The notes under the pieces: model-generated | What the model saw: the letters and a program-made list of their open reading frames with translations, nothing else | The model's database searches: none | What the model was told of the DNA's origin: nothing | Program-made: the position numbers and the translations under genes | NCBI GenBank assembly: GCA_905234245.1 | Contig: CAJOGN010000004.1 | Location: 1-47,971 of the forward strand | Source of the DNA: an uncultured Lachnospiraceae bacterium | GTDB lineage: Bacteria; Bacillota; Clostridia; Lachnospirales; Lachnospiraceae | Reading direction: 5' to 3' | DNA: 47,971 bases | Shown here: positions 33,109-42,678 of the stretch, piece by piece | How positions within the stretch are numbered: the stretch's first letter is position 1 | How the letters are laid out: the number at the start of each line of letters is the position of its first letter

Positions 33109-35010
33109 TTACAGTGTTCTTTTGAACTTCTTTTCTATTTCCTTCTTAGTCATCTTGATTATTGTTGGTCTTCCATGGGGGCAATGAAATGGATTATCCA
33201 AACTAATTAAATCATCAATTAATTTCTTTGATTCTTCAACAGATAGAATACCATTCCCTTTAACTGCAGCCTTACAAGACATGGAAGCAATTTTTTCTAA
33301 TATAAGATTGCTGTTATTGTTAATACTTATTTCGCTACATTCGCCTATCATATCAATAAACAATGCTTTAGGGTCAATTCCATATATATTATCAGGAATT
33401 CCATTAATCGCATATTCTTTACCACCAAATGGCTCTAGCCTATAGCCTAGAGAATCAAAAGCATCTATGTTTTCTTCAAGAAAGCTCAATTCTCTGTCAG
33501 ATAATGTAACAATAATAGGTGGCGATATTAATTGAGTTGTCATGCTCTTATCAGCTAAAGAGCTAAGAGTCTTCTCATACAAGACCTTCTCGTGAGCTGC
33601 GTGCTGGTCGATAATGTATAATTCATCTTCTAATTCAACAAGCCAATATGTATCAAATAGCTGGCCAATTATCTTATGTTTCTTCACTGATTCCACAGAC
33701 AAAAAGGATAATTGCTCACCTGTATCTTCTTTAGAATTATTAAGTTCATCTTTAATAATCGATGAGAAATCAGCTTTTATCGTGTTTAACTTATTGTTTT
33801 CATATGGTTCAATTATATCATTACTACTGCTTTGCTTTTCTTCATTATTATCTATTACAATACTATTTTCTTCTAATTTCGTTTCAAATAATGTATTTTC
33901 TAGTGAATTCTCTGATGAATAATCTGGCTTTATATAAGGCTTTTTATCTCCCAAATTGCCTTCTATTACAACATCCACTTCATCATTTACATTATAATCA
34001 ATCTCTTCTGTACGTATATCCTCAAGATTGTGCAAGGCATTGTGAATACTCTTAGTGATAAGGTCAGTAAGCACCAAAGCATTGTCTATCCTGACTTCAA
34101 GCTTGGTAGGATGTACATTAACATCAACTGTTTCTGTGTCAGTTTCAATAAAAAGAACGCAGAAAGGATATTGATGCTGCATAAGATATCCTACAAATCC
34201 GTCCTCTATTGCATTAGAAAGCAGCTTGCTTTTTACATAGCGACCGTTAATATACACATTTTCGTAAGCGCGATTACCTCGAGATATTGTGGAATTACCA
34301 ATAAAGCCTCTGACTGTCATATCATCAGAGCTTTCATTGATTTCTATTACATTTTGGGTAATTGAACGACCATATATCTGATATACGCAGTCCTTTAATT
34401 TGCCGCCTCCAACAGTAGATATCTTGGATTTGCCATCTACAATCAGCCCAAATGCAATATCCGGATGGGACAATGACAGCCTTTCAACAATTTCAATAAT
34501 ATAATTTCCTTCTGTTTTTGCACTTTTTAAGAATTTCTGGCGTGGTGGCGTGTTATAGAACAGATTTCTTACTATAAATGTTGTTCCATTAGGTGCTCCA
34601 ATTTCTTCAAGCTTTTTTTCAAGAGCCCCTTCTATAACATATCGCGTACCAAGAAGCTCATCCTTGGTCTTCGTAATTAGCTCAACCTGGCTTACTGCAG
34701 CAATACTAGATAATGCTTCACCTCTAAAGCCTAGGGATGTAACGAAGGACAAGTCCTCTGCTTTCCTAATCTTACTAGTGGAATATCTAAGAAATGCTAA
34801 TGGAACCTGATTTTTCTCAATTCCGCAGCCATTATCAGAGACTCTAATCTTAGATAATCCACCTTTATTAATATCTACAGTAATTATGGTTGCACCAGCG
34901 TCAATTGCATTCTCAACTAACTCCTTAACAACTGAAGCTGGTCTTTCAACAACCTCACCTGCAGATATCTTATCTATTGTATCCTGACTTAATAACTCAA
35001 TACTTGGCAT
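33109..35010 (-). CDS. mutL: DNA mismatch repair protein MutL
   Basis: The 633-aa protein has the GHKL ATPase N-terminus (ELVENAIDAGAT, DNGCGI, GFRGEALSSI). A variable acidic linker follows (about 340-435), then the C-terminal dimerisation/endonuclease domain. The metal-binding endonuclease motif DQHAAHEKVLYE and CPHGRPT are intact, so it should nick DNA like other non-enterobacterial MutL proteins. It is the partner of MutS, encoded one base upstream. Confidence 0.98.
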   Translation of the reverse strand: MPSIELLSQDTIDKISAGEVVERPASVVKELVENAIDAGATIITVDINKGGLSKIRVSDNGCGIEKNQVPLAFLRYSTSKIRKAEDLSFVTSLGFRGEALSSIAAVSQVELITKTKDELLGTRYVIEGALEKKLEEIGAPNGTTFIVRNLFYNTPPRQKFLKSAKTEGNYIIEIVERLSLSHPDIAFGLIVDGKSKISTVGGGKLKDCVYQIYGRSITQNVIEINESSDDMTVRGFIGNSTISRGNRAYENVYINGRYVKSKLLSNAIEDGFVGYLMQHQYPFCVLFIETDTETVDVNVHPTKLEVRIDNALVLTDLITKSIHNALHNLEDIRTEEIDYNVNDEVDVVIEGNLGDKKPYIKPDYSSENSLENTLFETKLEENSIVIDNNEEKQSSSNDIIEPYENNKLNTIKADFSSIIKDELNNSKEDTGEQLSFLSVESVKKHKIIGQLFDTYWLVELEDELYIIDQHAAHEKVLYEKTLSSLADKSMTTQLISPPIIVTLSDRELSFLEENIDAFDSLGYRLEPFGGKEYAINGIPDNIYGIDPKALFIDMIGECSEISINNNSNLILEKIASMSCKAAVKGNGILSVEESKKLIDDLISLDNPFHCPHGRPTIIKMTKKEIEKKFKRTL

Positions 35011-35011
35011 A

Positions 35012-37654
35012 TTACCATCTATTCCTTACTTTATTTGATAATTCATTAAGCTTATTCATGGCTTCTACAGGAGTTAAATTATTAACATCCACCTCTCGAA
35101 GCTCTCTAATTATATCCTCATCCTTAATAGTGTCAAATATTGACATTTGAGACATATCAACATCGTCAAGCTTAGGGGCCTTAGGAGCCTTGGTCTTTAC
35201 AGTAATAGATTTCGCAATGTCTGCAATATCATTTTCAATCAATTCATTAATAATCTCTTTCGCCCTATTTATTACACTTTCAGGAACACCAGCCAGCTTG
35301 GCAACCTGTATTCCATAGCTTTTATCAGCACCGCCTGGAACGATTTTTCTAATAAATACAATATCATCCCCATTTTCCTTGACAGCAATACAATAATTAT
35401 TTACGCCATTAATCTTGCCTTCTAACTCGGTTAATTCATGATAATGAGTAGCAAATAATGTCTTAGCACCAATCAACTTAGGATTAGCTATATGTTCAAC
35501 CACGGCCCAGGCAATTGAAAGTCCGTCAAATGTTGATGTTCCTCTTCCAATCTCATCAAGAATTAATAGGGACGAAGAAGTGGCATTTCTGAGGATATTA
35601 GCAACCTCATTCATCTCAACCATGAAGGTCGACTGACCAGATGCCAAATCATCAGATGCTCCAACTCTGGTAAAAATCCTGTCAACAATGCTAATATTAG
35701 CATAATCAGCAGGTACGAAGCATCCAATCTGCGCCATTAGAGTTATAAGCGCAACCTGCCTCATATATGTTGATTTACCAGCCATATTGGGTCCTGTTAT
35801 AATAGATACTCTGTTATTCTTAAGATCTAGATACGTATCGTTATCTACGAAGATTGAATCCTTCATCATCTTCTCAACTACAGGATGACGACCAGCCTTG
35901 ATTTCTATAACTCCTTTGCTATTAAGATTAGGTCTTACATAATGATTCTTCTCTGATATATGAGAAAGTGAAGTAAATACGTCAATGTAAGCAAGTATTT
36001 TGGCAGAATTCTGTATTCTTACAATATTATTATTAATTGTATTAATGACATTTTTGTATATTTCATGCTCTAAGGACACAAGCTTATCGTGTGAATTAAT
36101 TATTGTATTCTCCATATCCTTAAGCTCAGTTGTAAAGAATCGCTCACTATTAGTTAGTGTTTGCTTTCTAATATAATAATCAGGAACCATATCAAGATAA
36201 GAATTAGTTACATCAATGAAATAACCAAACACGTTATTATTCTTGATTTTAAGGTTCTTTATACCTGTTTTTTCTCGTTCCTTCTCCTGCAAGGAAGCAA
36301 TCCACTGCTTTCCTTGCGTTTTTGCAACTCGAAACCTATCAACATCTTTGTTATATCCACTTTTAATAATGCCGCCATCTTTAATAGATATAGGAGGTTC
36401 GTCTTCATCAATAGTTTCATCGATTAGAGTGTAAATGTCCCTTAATTCATCAATTTCCTTATTCATTGTTACGAATAATTCGGACTTATAATCCTTAATT
36501 AATGATTTGATATGAGGAATTGTGCCTATAGTATTCTTAAGGGCAATCAAATCCCTTGGATTAGCAGTTTCGTATGATACCCTTGTAATTAATCGCTCCA
36601 AATCATATACAGCACCTAAGTATTCACGAATCTCTTCACGGTTATATACATCATTACACAATTCTTCAATTACATCTAAGCGATTATTAATATCTCTTGG
36701 ATTAACAAGGGGCTGTTCTACCATCTGTCTTAGTGTTCTTGCTCCCATAGCAGTTCTTGTCTTATCAAGCACCCACAGAAGTGAACCCTTTTTTTCTTTG
36801 TCCCTTAATGTCTCAGTAAGTTCAAGATTTCTTCTTGTTGAAGCATCAAGAAGCATATAATTGCCACATACGTATGTTTTAATATTATTAAGCTGCTTTA
36901 AGCTGGACTTTTGTGTCTCAATTAAGTAAGATAACAGCCCTCCAGCGCTAACACTTCCTACTTCGAAGTCCTTAAGACCTAATGCACCAATATTTTCGAC
37001 CTTAAAGTGCTCTTTTAGAACTTCAGTAGATGAATGTTCTTCATAATAATGATTATTTAAAGCAGAAACAGAAGTATTAAAGTTATATTTAATATTTTCA
37101 ATCTCATCATTGCACAACAAAAAAGCCTCATTACATACAAGTTCACTAGGAGAAAACTTGTTAATCTCATCAATTAAGCTTCTTTTCTCATCTACCTCAG
37201 TAACAAAAAAATCACCAGTGGTAACATCACAGGCTGAAAGTCCAAATTGATTATCCATATTAACTATACTCATAATATAATTATTCTTAGTCTCGTCTAA
37301 TGAATTAGAATCAATGTTGGTTCCAGGGGTTACAATTCGAACAACCTCTCTTTTAACCATGCCCTTTGCTTCTTTAGGATCTTCAACCTGTTCGCATATG
37401 GCTACTTTATAGCCTTTTTTTACTAATTTGGTAAGATAGCCTTCTGCAGAATGATATGGGACACCACACATTGGGGCCTTTTCCTCTAAGCCGCATGATT
37501 TAGCTGTAAGTGCAATCTCTAATTCTCTTGATACAACCTTGGCATCTTCGTAGAACATCTCATAGAAGTCCCCAAGTCGATAGAATATAATACAATCCTT
37601 ATATTCATTCTTAGTATCTATATAATGTTGCATCATTGGTGTAAGCTCACCCAT
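35012..37654 (-). CDS. mutS: DNA mismatch repair protein MutS
   Basis: The 880-aa protein has the mismatch-binding Phe-x-Glu within FYRLGDFYEMFYEDA near residue 30. Connector, lever and clamp domains follow, then the ABC ATPase with Walker A GPNMAGKSTYMRQ, signature region SQFMVEMNE-like (STFMVEMNE), Walker B LLILDEIGRGTSTFDG and ATHYHEL. The C-terminal dimer region is present. It binds mismatches and recruits MutL. It starts the mutS-mutL-miaA run, 18 bp after the FAD-protein gene. Confidence 0.98.
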   Translation of the reverse strand: MGELTPMMQHYIDTKNEYKDCIIFYRLGDFYEMFYEDAKVVSRELEIALTAKSCGLEEKAPMCGVPYHSAEGYLTKLVKKGYKVAICEQVEDPKEAKGMVKREVVRIVTPGTNIDSNSLDETKNNYIMSIVNMDNQFGLSACDVTTGDFFVTEVDEKRSLIDEINKFSPSELVCNEAFLLCNDEIENIKYNFNTSVSALNNHYYEEHSSTEVLKEHFKVENIGALGLKDFEVGSVSAGGLLSYLIETQKSSLKQLNNIKTYVCGNYMLLDASTRRNLELTETLRDKEKKGSLLWVLDKTRTAMGARTLRQMVEQPLVNPRDINNRLDVIEELCNDVYNREEIREYLGAVYDLERLITRVSYETANPRDLIALKNTIGTIPHIKSLIKDYKSELFVTMNKEIDELRDIYTLIDETIDEDEPPISIKDGGIIKSGYNKDVDRFRVAKTQGKQWIASLQEKEREKTGIKNLKIKNNNVFGYFIDVTNSYLDMVPDYYIRKQTLTNSERFFTTELKDMENTIINSHDKLVSLEHEIYKNVINTINNNIVRIQNSAKILAYIDVFTSLSHISEKNHYVRPNLNSKGVIEIKAGRHPVVEKMMKDSIFVDNDTYLDLKNNRVSIITGPNMAGKSTYMRQVALITLMAQIGCFVPADYANISIVDRIFTRVGASDDLASGQSTFMVEMNEVANILRNATSSSLLILDEIGRGTSTFDGLSIAWAVVEHIANPKLIGAKTLFATHYHELTELEGKINGVNNYCIAVKENGDDIVFIRKIVPGGADKSYGIQVAKLAGVPESVINRAKEIINELIENDIADIAKSITVKTKAPKAPKLDDVDMSQMSIFDTIKDEDIIRELREVDVNNLTPVEAMNKLNELSNKVRNRW

Positions 37655-37672
37655 AACACTAATCCTTTCTTG

Positions 37673-39289
37673 CTAGTAGTCGCTATTATATTTATCTATT
37701 ATAGCTTCAGCGACCTTCATTCCATCCATTGCAGCAGACATAATGCCTCCTGCATATCCAGCTCCCTCTCCACAAGGGAAGATATTATCAATATTGCTAA
37801 TGTATCTGTCATCTCTAATTATTCTAACAGGCGAAGATGTTCTGCTTTCAACACCAGAAAGTAAAGCATCATCACTATCAAATCCCTTGATTTTTCTGCC
37901 AAACTCATGAATTCCTTCAATAATACTATCATTTATCTCCTCAGAGAATAACTCTCTAAGATTGGCAAATGCTGTATCACATATATTAGTAGGTTTTACA
38001 GCACCAAAGCTATTAGATTTTTGATTATTCTTATAATCTCCAAATAATTGTATAGGAATACTGCCATTTCCCAGCTCATATGCCTTTTTTTCAAGCTCTC
38101 TTTGGTATTCAATTGCCTTTAACGGTTTAGATAAATCAAATTCATTCTCTCCAACAGTAACAATAATTGCACTATTAGCATTAAGGGAATCTCTTTTTTC
38201 ATTAGACATTCCATTAATTGCAAGCATTTTATCTTCAGATGAAGCATTGATTACATAACCACCAGGACACATACAGAATGAATACACTCCCCTGCCATTA
38301 TCGAGATTGGCAGTCACTTTATATGGACTAGGTTCAATGTCCTTATATTCTTCCATATAATTAAATCCATATTGAACTTTATTAATATCCTCTTGTAAAT
38401 GTTCAATCCTAATGCCTACTGCAAATTGCTTTCCCGTCATATTAATATTATTATCATATAGCATCTTAAAGGTATCTCTTGCAGAATGACCAATTGCCAG
38501 ACATAGATAGTCACATTTATAATTACCAGCATTTTCTCCGGTTAAACTAATTGAATCTATCTTATTAAATTTATAATTAATTTTCTCTAGTTTTGTGTCA
38601 AATAGAAAGCTTCCACCCAATTCAATGATTTCATTTCTTATATTGGACACAACATTAATAAGGCAATCTGTTCCCATATGTGGTTTTGCATCATAGAGAA
38701 TCTCAGGATTAGCTCCATTTCTTACAAACGCCTCTAGTACATATTTTATTCTTCCGAATTTGTCTTTAACCTGGGTATTAAGCTTTCCATCAGAGAAGGT
38801 TCCCGCACCACCCTCACCAAACTGAACATTTGAATCAGGATTTAGCTTCTTTTCACGCCAAAATGTTAGTACATCTTCCCTTCTCTTTTCAACCTTAGAG
38901 CCTCTTTCAACTATTACAGGCTTAAGTCCTGCCTTAGCAAGAATTAACCCGCAGAATAATCCTGCAGGTCCAGCTCCAATTATATATATTTTCTTATCAT
39001 TATTCTCACATCTTACTGGTTCTTTATAATAAACAGGCTTATATCTATCAATTTTGTTACTCTTATTAGCCTTTAATATCCTGACTTCATCTTCTACACT
39101 AACTACTACCTGATAATTATAGAATAACTCAGGCTTTTTTCTTGCATCAATAGACCTTTTTATTATCTGTAAATCTTTAATCTTATCCTGTCTTACTCTT
39201 AAAAGAGATGCACTCTTCTTAATAAGCGCATTTTTCTGATAATTTGAGTCATTATTTATTTTAACTTTAATATCTCTTATTATTATCAT
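37673..39289 (-). CDS. FAD-dependent oxidoreductase-like protein (YtfH/NAD(FAD)-utilizing dehydrogenase family)
   Basis: The 538-aa protein has an N-terminal extension (about 1-95) before a Rossmann dinucleotide motif IYIIGAGPAGLFCGL (Gly105-Gly110). VIVERGSKVEKRREDV and FGEGGAGTFSDGKLNTQ follow, then a C-terminal FAD-contact region FPCGEGAGYAGGIMSAAMDGMKVAEAI. This layout is that of large conserved flavoproteins of unknown substrate found across Firmicutes. Some relatives act on unsaturated fatty acids or in tRNA-linked redox chemistry, but no reaction can be assigned. It lies 8 bp after the flippase gene. Confidence 0.88.
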   Translation of the reverse strand: MIIIRDIKVKINNDSNYQKNALIKKSASLLRVRQDKIKDLQIIKRSIDARKKPELFYNYQVVVSVEDEVRILKANKSNKIDRYKPVYYKEPVRCENNDKKIYIIGAGPAGLFCGLILAKAGLKPVIVERGSKVEKRREDVLTFWREKKLNPDSNVQFGEGGAGTFSDGKLNTQVKDKFGRIKYVLEAFVRNGANPEILYDAKPHMGTDCLINVVSNIRNEIIELGGSFLFDTKLEKINYKFNKIDSISLTGENAGNYKCDYLCLAIGHSARDTFKMLYDNNINMTGKQFAVGIRIEHLQEDINKVQYGFNYMEEYKDIEPSPYKVTANLDNGRGVYSFCMCPGGYVINASSEDKMLAINGMSNEKRDSLNANSAIIVTVGENEFDLSKPLKAIEYQRELEKKAYELGNGSIPIQLFGDYKNNQKSNSFGAVKPTNICDTAFANLRELFSEEINDSIIEGIHEFGRKIKGFDSDDALLSGVESRTSSPVRIIRDDRYISNIDNIFPCGEGAGYAGGIMSAAMDGMKVAEAIIDKYNSDY

Positions 39290-39297
39290 AATCTTTA

Positions 39298-40956
39298 TTA
39301 TCTAAGAATATGCATTCTATCTAATACATCTATAAGCAGCTCACCTTTAGGAATTCTAGCTAAGTCATTTCTAGTAACTCCTCTCATAAGAATCATTATA
39401 ATTCCGTATGCCAAAGCACCAATAACAATTGATACAATACATCCAACAAGATTAGAATTGAATAATAGCATACATAATTTATATAAACCATATACTATCA
39501 ATCCCATAATTGCTGAAGCTATACCTGGAATTATATAGGTTGTTTTCACATTTTGTCTTGCCCTGGTGCTTTTTCTAAGCGGAATTGAATTAAGTATACA
39601 CATCATAAAGGCATAGAAAGTATTGGCAATAACAACAGCATATATATTCAGATAGAAGAATTCCATCAATATAAGAAGTAATACAATATGTACTACCAGC
39701 GCAATTAAGGCATTAATAACAGGAATTCTCATTTTATCAATTCCTTGCAATAGTCCATTAGACAGACTTGATATTGAATAGAATATAATAGCTAGAGAGC
39801 CAACTATTAACATAGTACCACTTGTAGGGTCAGTATCAGCAAAGAGAAGCTCCATTATAGGCTTCGCAAGCACAATAAATCCTATTGTACAAGGAAAAGC
39901 GAATATCATAATGAATCTATGGGCAGAATGAATCTGTGAACGCAATGTTTTCCTGTCTCTTTGCTCATACGCCATAGTAAGTGCGGGCACAGCAGACGCA
40001 GCTATAGACGAAGCTATTGATATTGGCACATTAATAAGTACTTTATACTGACCTGTGAATACACCCCACCATTCTGAGATTTGAGATGCACTATATCCTT
40101 GTGCAACGGCGATATTTTTGAATATTCCCTGATCAATAATTGCACTAATATTGAATAAAGTTGTACTAAGAAGTACAGGTATAATCGTAAGAATTAATAT
40201 TTTAACAACACTAGGATATGATTCTTCGTGATTAGACTTATCACGCATAATTTTCCTTCTAAAACGAGGCATATATGCTGTAAATACAAGTATCATGAAG
40301 ATTAAAGCAACAACAGCTCCACTAAGGGTACCCAAGGTTCCTCCTGCCGCACCGTAAGCTGCAGCATAACCATCAACATCATTTAATACTCCACCAACCT
40401 TAGCACCATAGCCAACAAGCGCCATTGCAGCAACTACTGACACTATGGCGTTAACAATCTGCTCTGCTATCTGGGATACTGCAGAAGGCATAGTTGTATT
40501 AAGTCCCTGGAAAAAGCCTCTAAGAACACCTACAATAGCCACAACAAATAGCGTGGGTGCCAAAACCTTAAGTGCAATAACAGAATAAGGAGTCTTAAGT
40601 AATGTACCGGTGAAGAAGTCGGCAAATTCATATACAAGAATAGCAGCCAGTCCTCCCGTTACAGCAGAAAAAGCCAATGAGCCTATTAAGACTTTATTGG
40701 CATTTTTTGCTTCACCATTAGCAATCCTAGCCGCCACTAATTTAGAGACGGCTAAAGGAATACTAAATGACGAAATAATCAATATTATGTTGTACACTTC
40801 AAAAGCTGTACCATAATAGTCATTTCCTCGTTTACCAATAATTGCAGTAAGAGGAATTCTGTATACCAGACCAACTATTTTACTAATAATCTGCGCTATG
40901 GCAAGTATTGAGCCTTGAAGCAAAAAGTTATGATCACTTTTTTTTGCGTTACTCAT
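39298..40956 (-). CDS. MOP-superfamily flippase (MurJ/SpoVB-like polysaccharide transporter)
   Basis: The 552-aa protein has about 14 membrane helices. It shows the SpoVB/MurJ signatures FLLQGSILAIAQIISKIVGLVYRIPLTAIIG at the N-terminus and AAGGTLGTLSGAVVAL, plus the GNDYYG motif. Family members flip lipid-linked cell-wall precursors. With the mre, PBP2, RodA and DacA genes downstream, a role as lipid II flippase is reasonable; sporulation-specific SpoVB function is the alternative. It is followed by the FAD protein at 8 bp. Confidence 0.9.
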   Translation of the reverse strand: MSNAKKSDHNFLLQGSILAIAQIISKIVGLVYRIPLTAIIGKRGNDYYGTAFEVYNIILIISSFSIPLAVSKLVAARIANGEAKNANKVLIGSLAFSAVTGGLAAILVYEFADFFTGTLLKTPYSVIALKVLAPTLFVVAIVGVLRGFFQGLNTTMPSAVSQIAEQIVNAIVSVVAAMALVGYGAKVGGVLNDVDGYAAAYGAAGGTLGTLSGAVVALIFMILVFTAYMPRFRRKIMRDKSNHEESYPSVVKILILTIIPVLLSTTLFNISAIIDQGIFKNIAVAQGYSASQISEWWGVFTGQYKVLINVPISIASSIAASAVPALTMAYEQRDRKTLRSQIHSAHRFIMIFAFPCTIGFIVLAKPIMELLFADTDPTSGTMLIVGSLAIIFYSISSLSNGLLQGIDKMRIPVINALIALVVHIVLLLILMEFFYLNIYAVVIANTFYAFMMCILNSIPLRKSTRARQNVKTTYIIPGIASAIMGLIVYGLYKLCMLLFNSNLVGCIVSIVIGALAYGIIMILMRGVTRNDLARIPKGELLIDVLDRMHILR

Positions 40957-40987
40957 TAAATATTAGTCCTTACATTATTTCCATTAA

Positions 40988-42112
40988 TTATTTCGAATTA
41001 GCAGCTGCATTATACTCTTCTACAGTTGCATAATACTTATTCTTCTCTTTGTACTTATTCTCAGTTGTACATACCCATGTTCTACCCTGGTTAATTACGA
41101 TTTCATTTCCCTGTAAATCATAATACTTAGTAACATCATTTTCAGTAGGACGAGACCATGTTATATCAATCATCTTGCCCTTGGTAAAGTATTTACCTGT
41201 TCCCTTACCAATTGTCTCACACCAGATATATGGGCTGTTAGCAGTATCATGCTCTTCTAAGTCATGACTATCTACATCCTGGAAGATAATATTGTCACAT
41301 ACAATCTGTGAATTATCATTTCCATCGATTTGCTCCTTGCCGAACTGGAATCTCTTATACTTCTGAGTTGCAGGATCATATTCAAACCTTGGCAAGTTAA
41401 CGAAGAAATATGGCTTAATAACGGCAACATCTGTTGCACCTTCTACATTAAGAGCATTAACCTGCTCTGGCTCTTCTGTAAATGTAAATTTCTTAGGCTT
41501 GTTGGTATCAAGACTTGTTCTGTATCCCATCTGTTGTACACCCTGCATAATCATACCACGATTAGTATAGATGTTACTTGGTGATGGATGGTCCTTAGTC
41601 TTGAAGAATACAACTGTGTCAAGCTTGGCATTAATAACACCACTAATATTATCAATATAATCAGTAGCTAGCAAATCAATAGCTCTAACAGATGCACCCC
41701 AGTTAACATATATGGCATCGAATTCATGCGCAAAATATATATAATAAGGTCTACTTGAACGCACATTTCCCAGCTTCAAATTATCGTCTATATTATTATC
41801 ATATAGAACCATGAATCTTGTTGAACTACCTTCAACTGGGCATTCATAGATAACGCCTGATGAATTAAGTCCAAATAATGGGTGGTTATGCTTTTCATTC
41901 TCCATCATAATAGCTAGTGGACGTTGTCCCACAACATTCTTATCCATCCATTGACCAGTAAGAATACTCTGTGCCTGATTAGGATGCTTGTCAACAATCT
42001 CTTGCTGCTTTACCACTTCTTCACTTGGACGAAGCAAAAAGAATGCTGTTACACCACCGCCAACTAATACAACGGCAGCCACAATAATTGCGATTATTGC
42101 CTTTTTACTCAT
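40988..42112 (-). CDS. DUF3048 (YerB-like) membrane-anchored protein
   Basis: The 374-aa protein has an N-terminal membrane helix (about 5-27) without a lipobox and an extracytoplasmic DUF3048 region. Typical segments are RPLAIMMENEKHNHPLFGLNSSGVIYECPVEGSSTRFMVLYDN and RSSRPYYIYFAHEFDAIYVNWGAS. The C-terminal part has KGKMIDITWSRPTENDVTKYYDLQGNEIVINQGRTWV. YerB proteins are envelope proteins of unknown biochemical role. GAGGGAGGATATATT precedes the ATG. It lies 29 bp after ybeY. Confidence 0.9.
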   Translation of the reverse strand: MSKKAIIAIIVAAVVLVGGGVTAFFLLRPSEEVVKQQEIVDKHPNQAQSILTGQWMDKNVVGQRPLAIMMENEKHNHPLFGLNSSGVIYECPVEGSSTRFMVLYDNNIDDNLKLGNVRSSRPYYIYFAHEFDAIYVNWGASVRAIDLLATDYIDNISGVINAKLDTVVFFKTKDHPSPSNIYTNRGMIMQGVQQMGYRTSLDTNKPKKFTFTEEPEQVNALNVEGATDVAVIKPYFFVNLPRFEYDPATQKYKRFQFGKEQIDGNDNSQIVCDNIIFQDVDSHDLEEHDTANSPYIWCETIGKGTGKYFTKGKMIDITWSRPTENDVTKYYDLQGNEIVINQGRTWVCTTENKYKEKNKYYATVEEYNAAANSK

Positions 42113-42141
42113 AATATATCCTCCCTCATAATGAATATATA

Positions 42142-42678
42142 TTATAAATCTCTAGTAATATCCAGAGATTCTAATATCTTAGTTTGTTTCGCTTCCATAA
42201 TCCTTCTTTCATCATCTTCCATATGGTCAAAACCAAGCAGATGAAGCATGGAATGGGTTATTAAAAATGCGTATTCCCTTAATATGCTATGATTGTATTC
42301 CTTTGCCTGAGAATATATCTTAGGAACACAAAGAACAATATCACCTAATGCAACCTCTCTAGTATCAGGATTGTAATAGTCTATTTCATCCCCAATAAAA
42401 TCATACATTTCATTAGTTCGATCCTTGATTAAGGAGAATTCCTTGTCATAATCAATCATAGGAAATGACAATACATCTGTTGACTTATCAATACCCCTGT
42501 ATTCTTTATTTATGGCTCTAATAGATTCTTCATCAACAAATGATATACTAATCTCCACTTCATATGGGAAATGCTCATTAGTAAGCACCTTAACAATTAC
42601 ATTAGATGTAATTTTCTCATAGTCAAAATCAAATAATCTATCATTATTGTCAATTTCAAAATCATAATATATTGTCAT
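42142..42678 (-). CDS. ybeY: Endoribonuclease YbeY (rRNA maturation)
   Basis: The 178-aa protein carries the zinc-binding motif HSMLHLLGFDH (His142, His146, His152) and the upstream STDVLSFPM and LGDIVLCVP motifs. YbeY is a metal-dependent RNase needed for 16S rRNA 3' processing and ribosome quality control. The conserved phoH-pgpH-ybeY order identifies it further. It overlaps the PgpH-like gene by 4 bp. No dgkA/era genes follow, unlike in Bacillus. Confidence 0.97.
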   Translation of the reverse strand: MTIYYDFEIDNNDRLFDFDYEKITSNVIVKVLTNEHFPYEVEISISFVDEESIRAINKEYRGIDKSTDVLSFPMIDYDKEFSLIKDRTNEMYDFIGDEIDYYNPDTREVALGDIVLCVPKIYSQAKEYNHSILREYAFLITHSMLHLLGFDHMEDDERRIMEAKQTKILESLDITRDL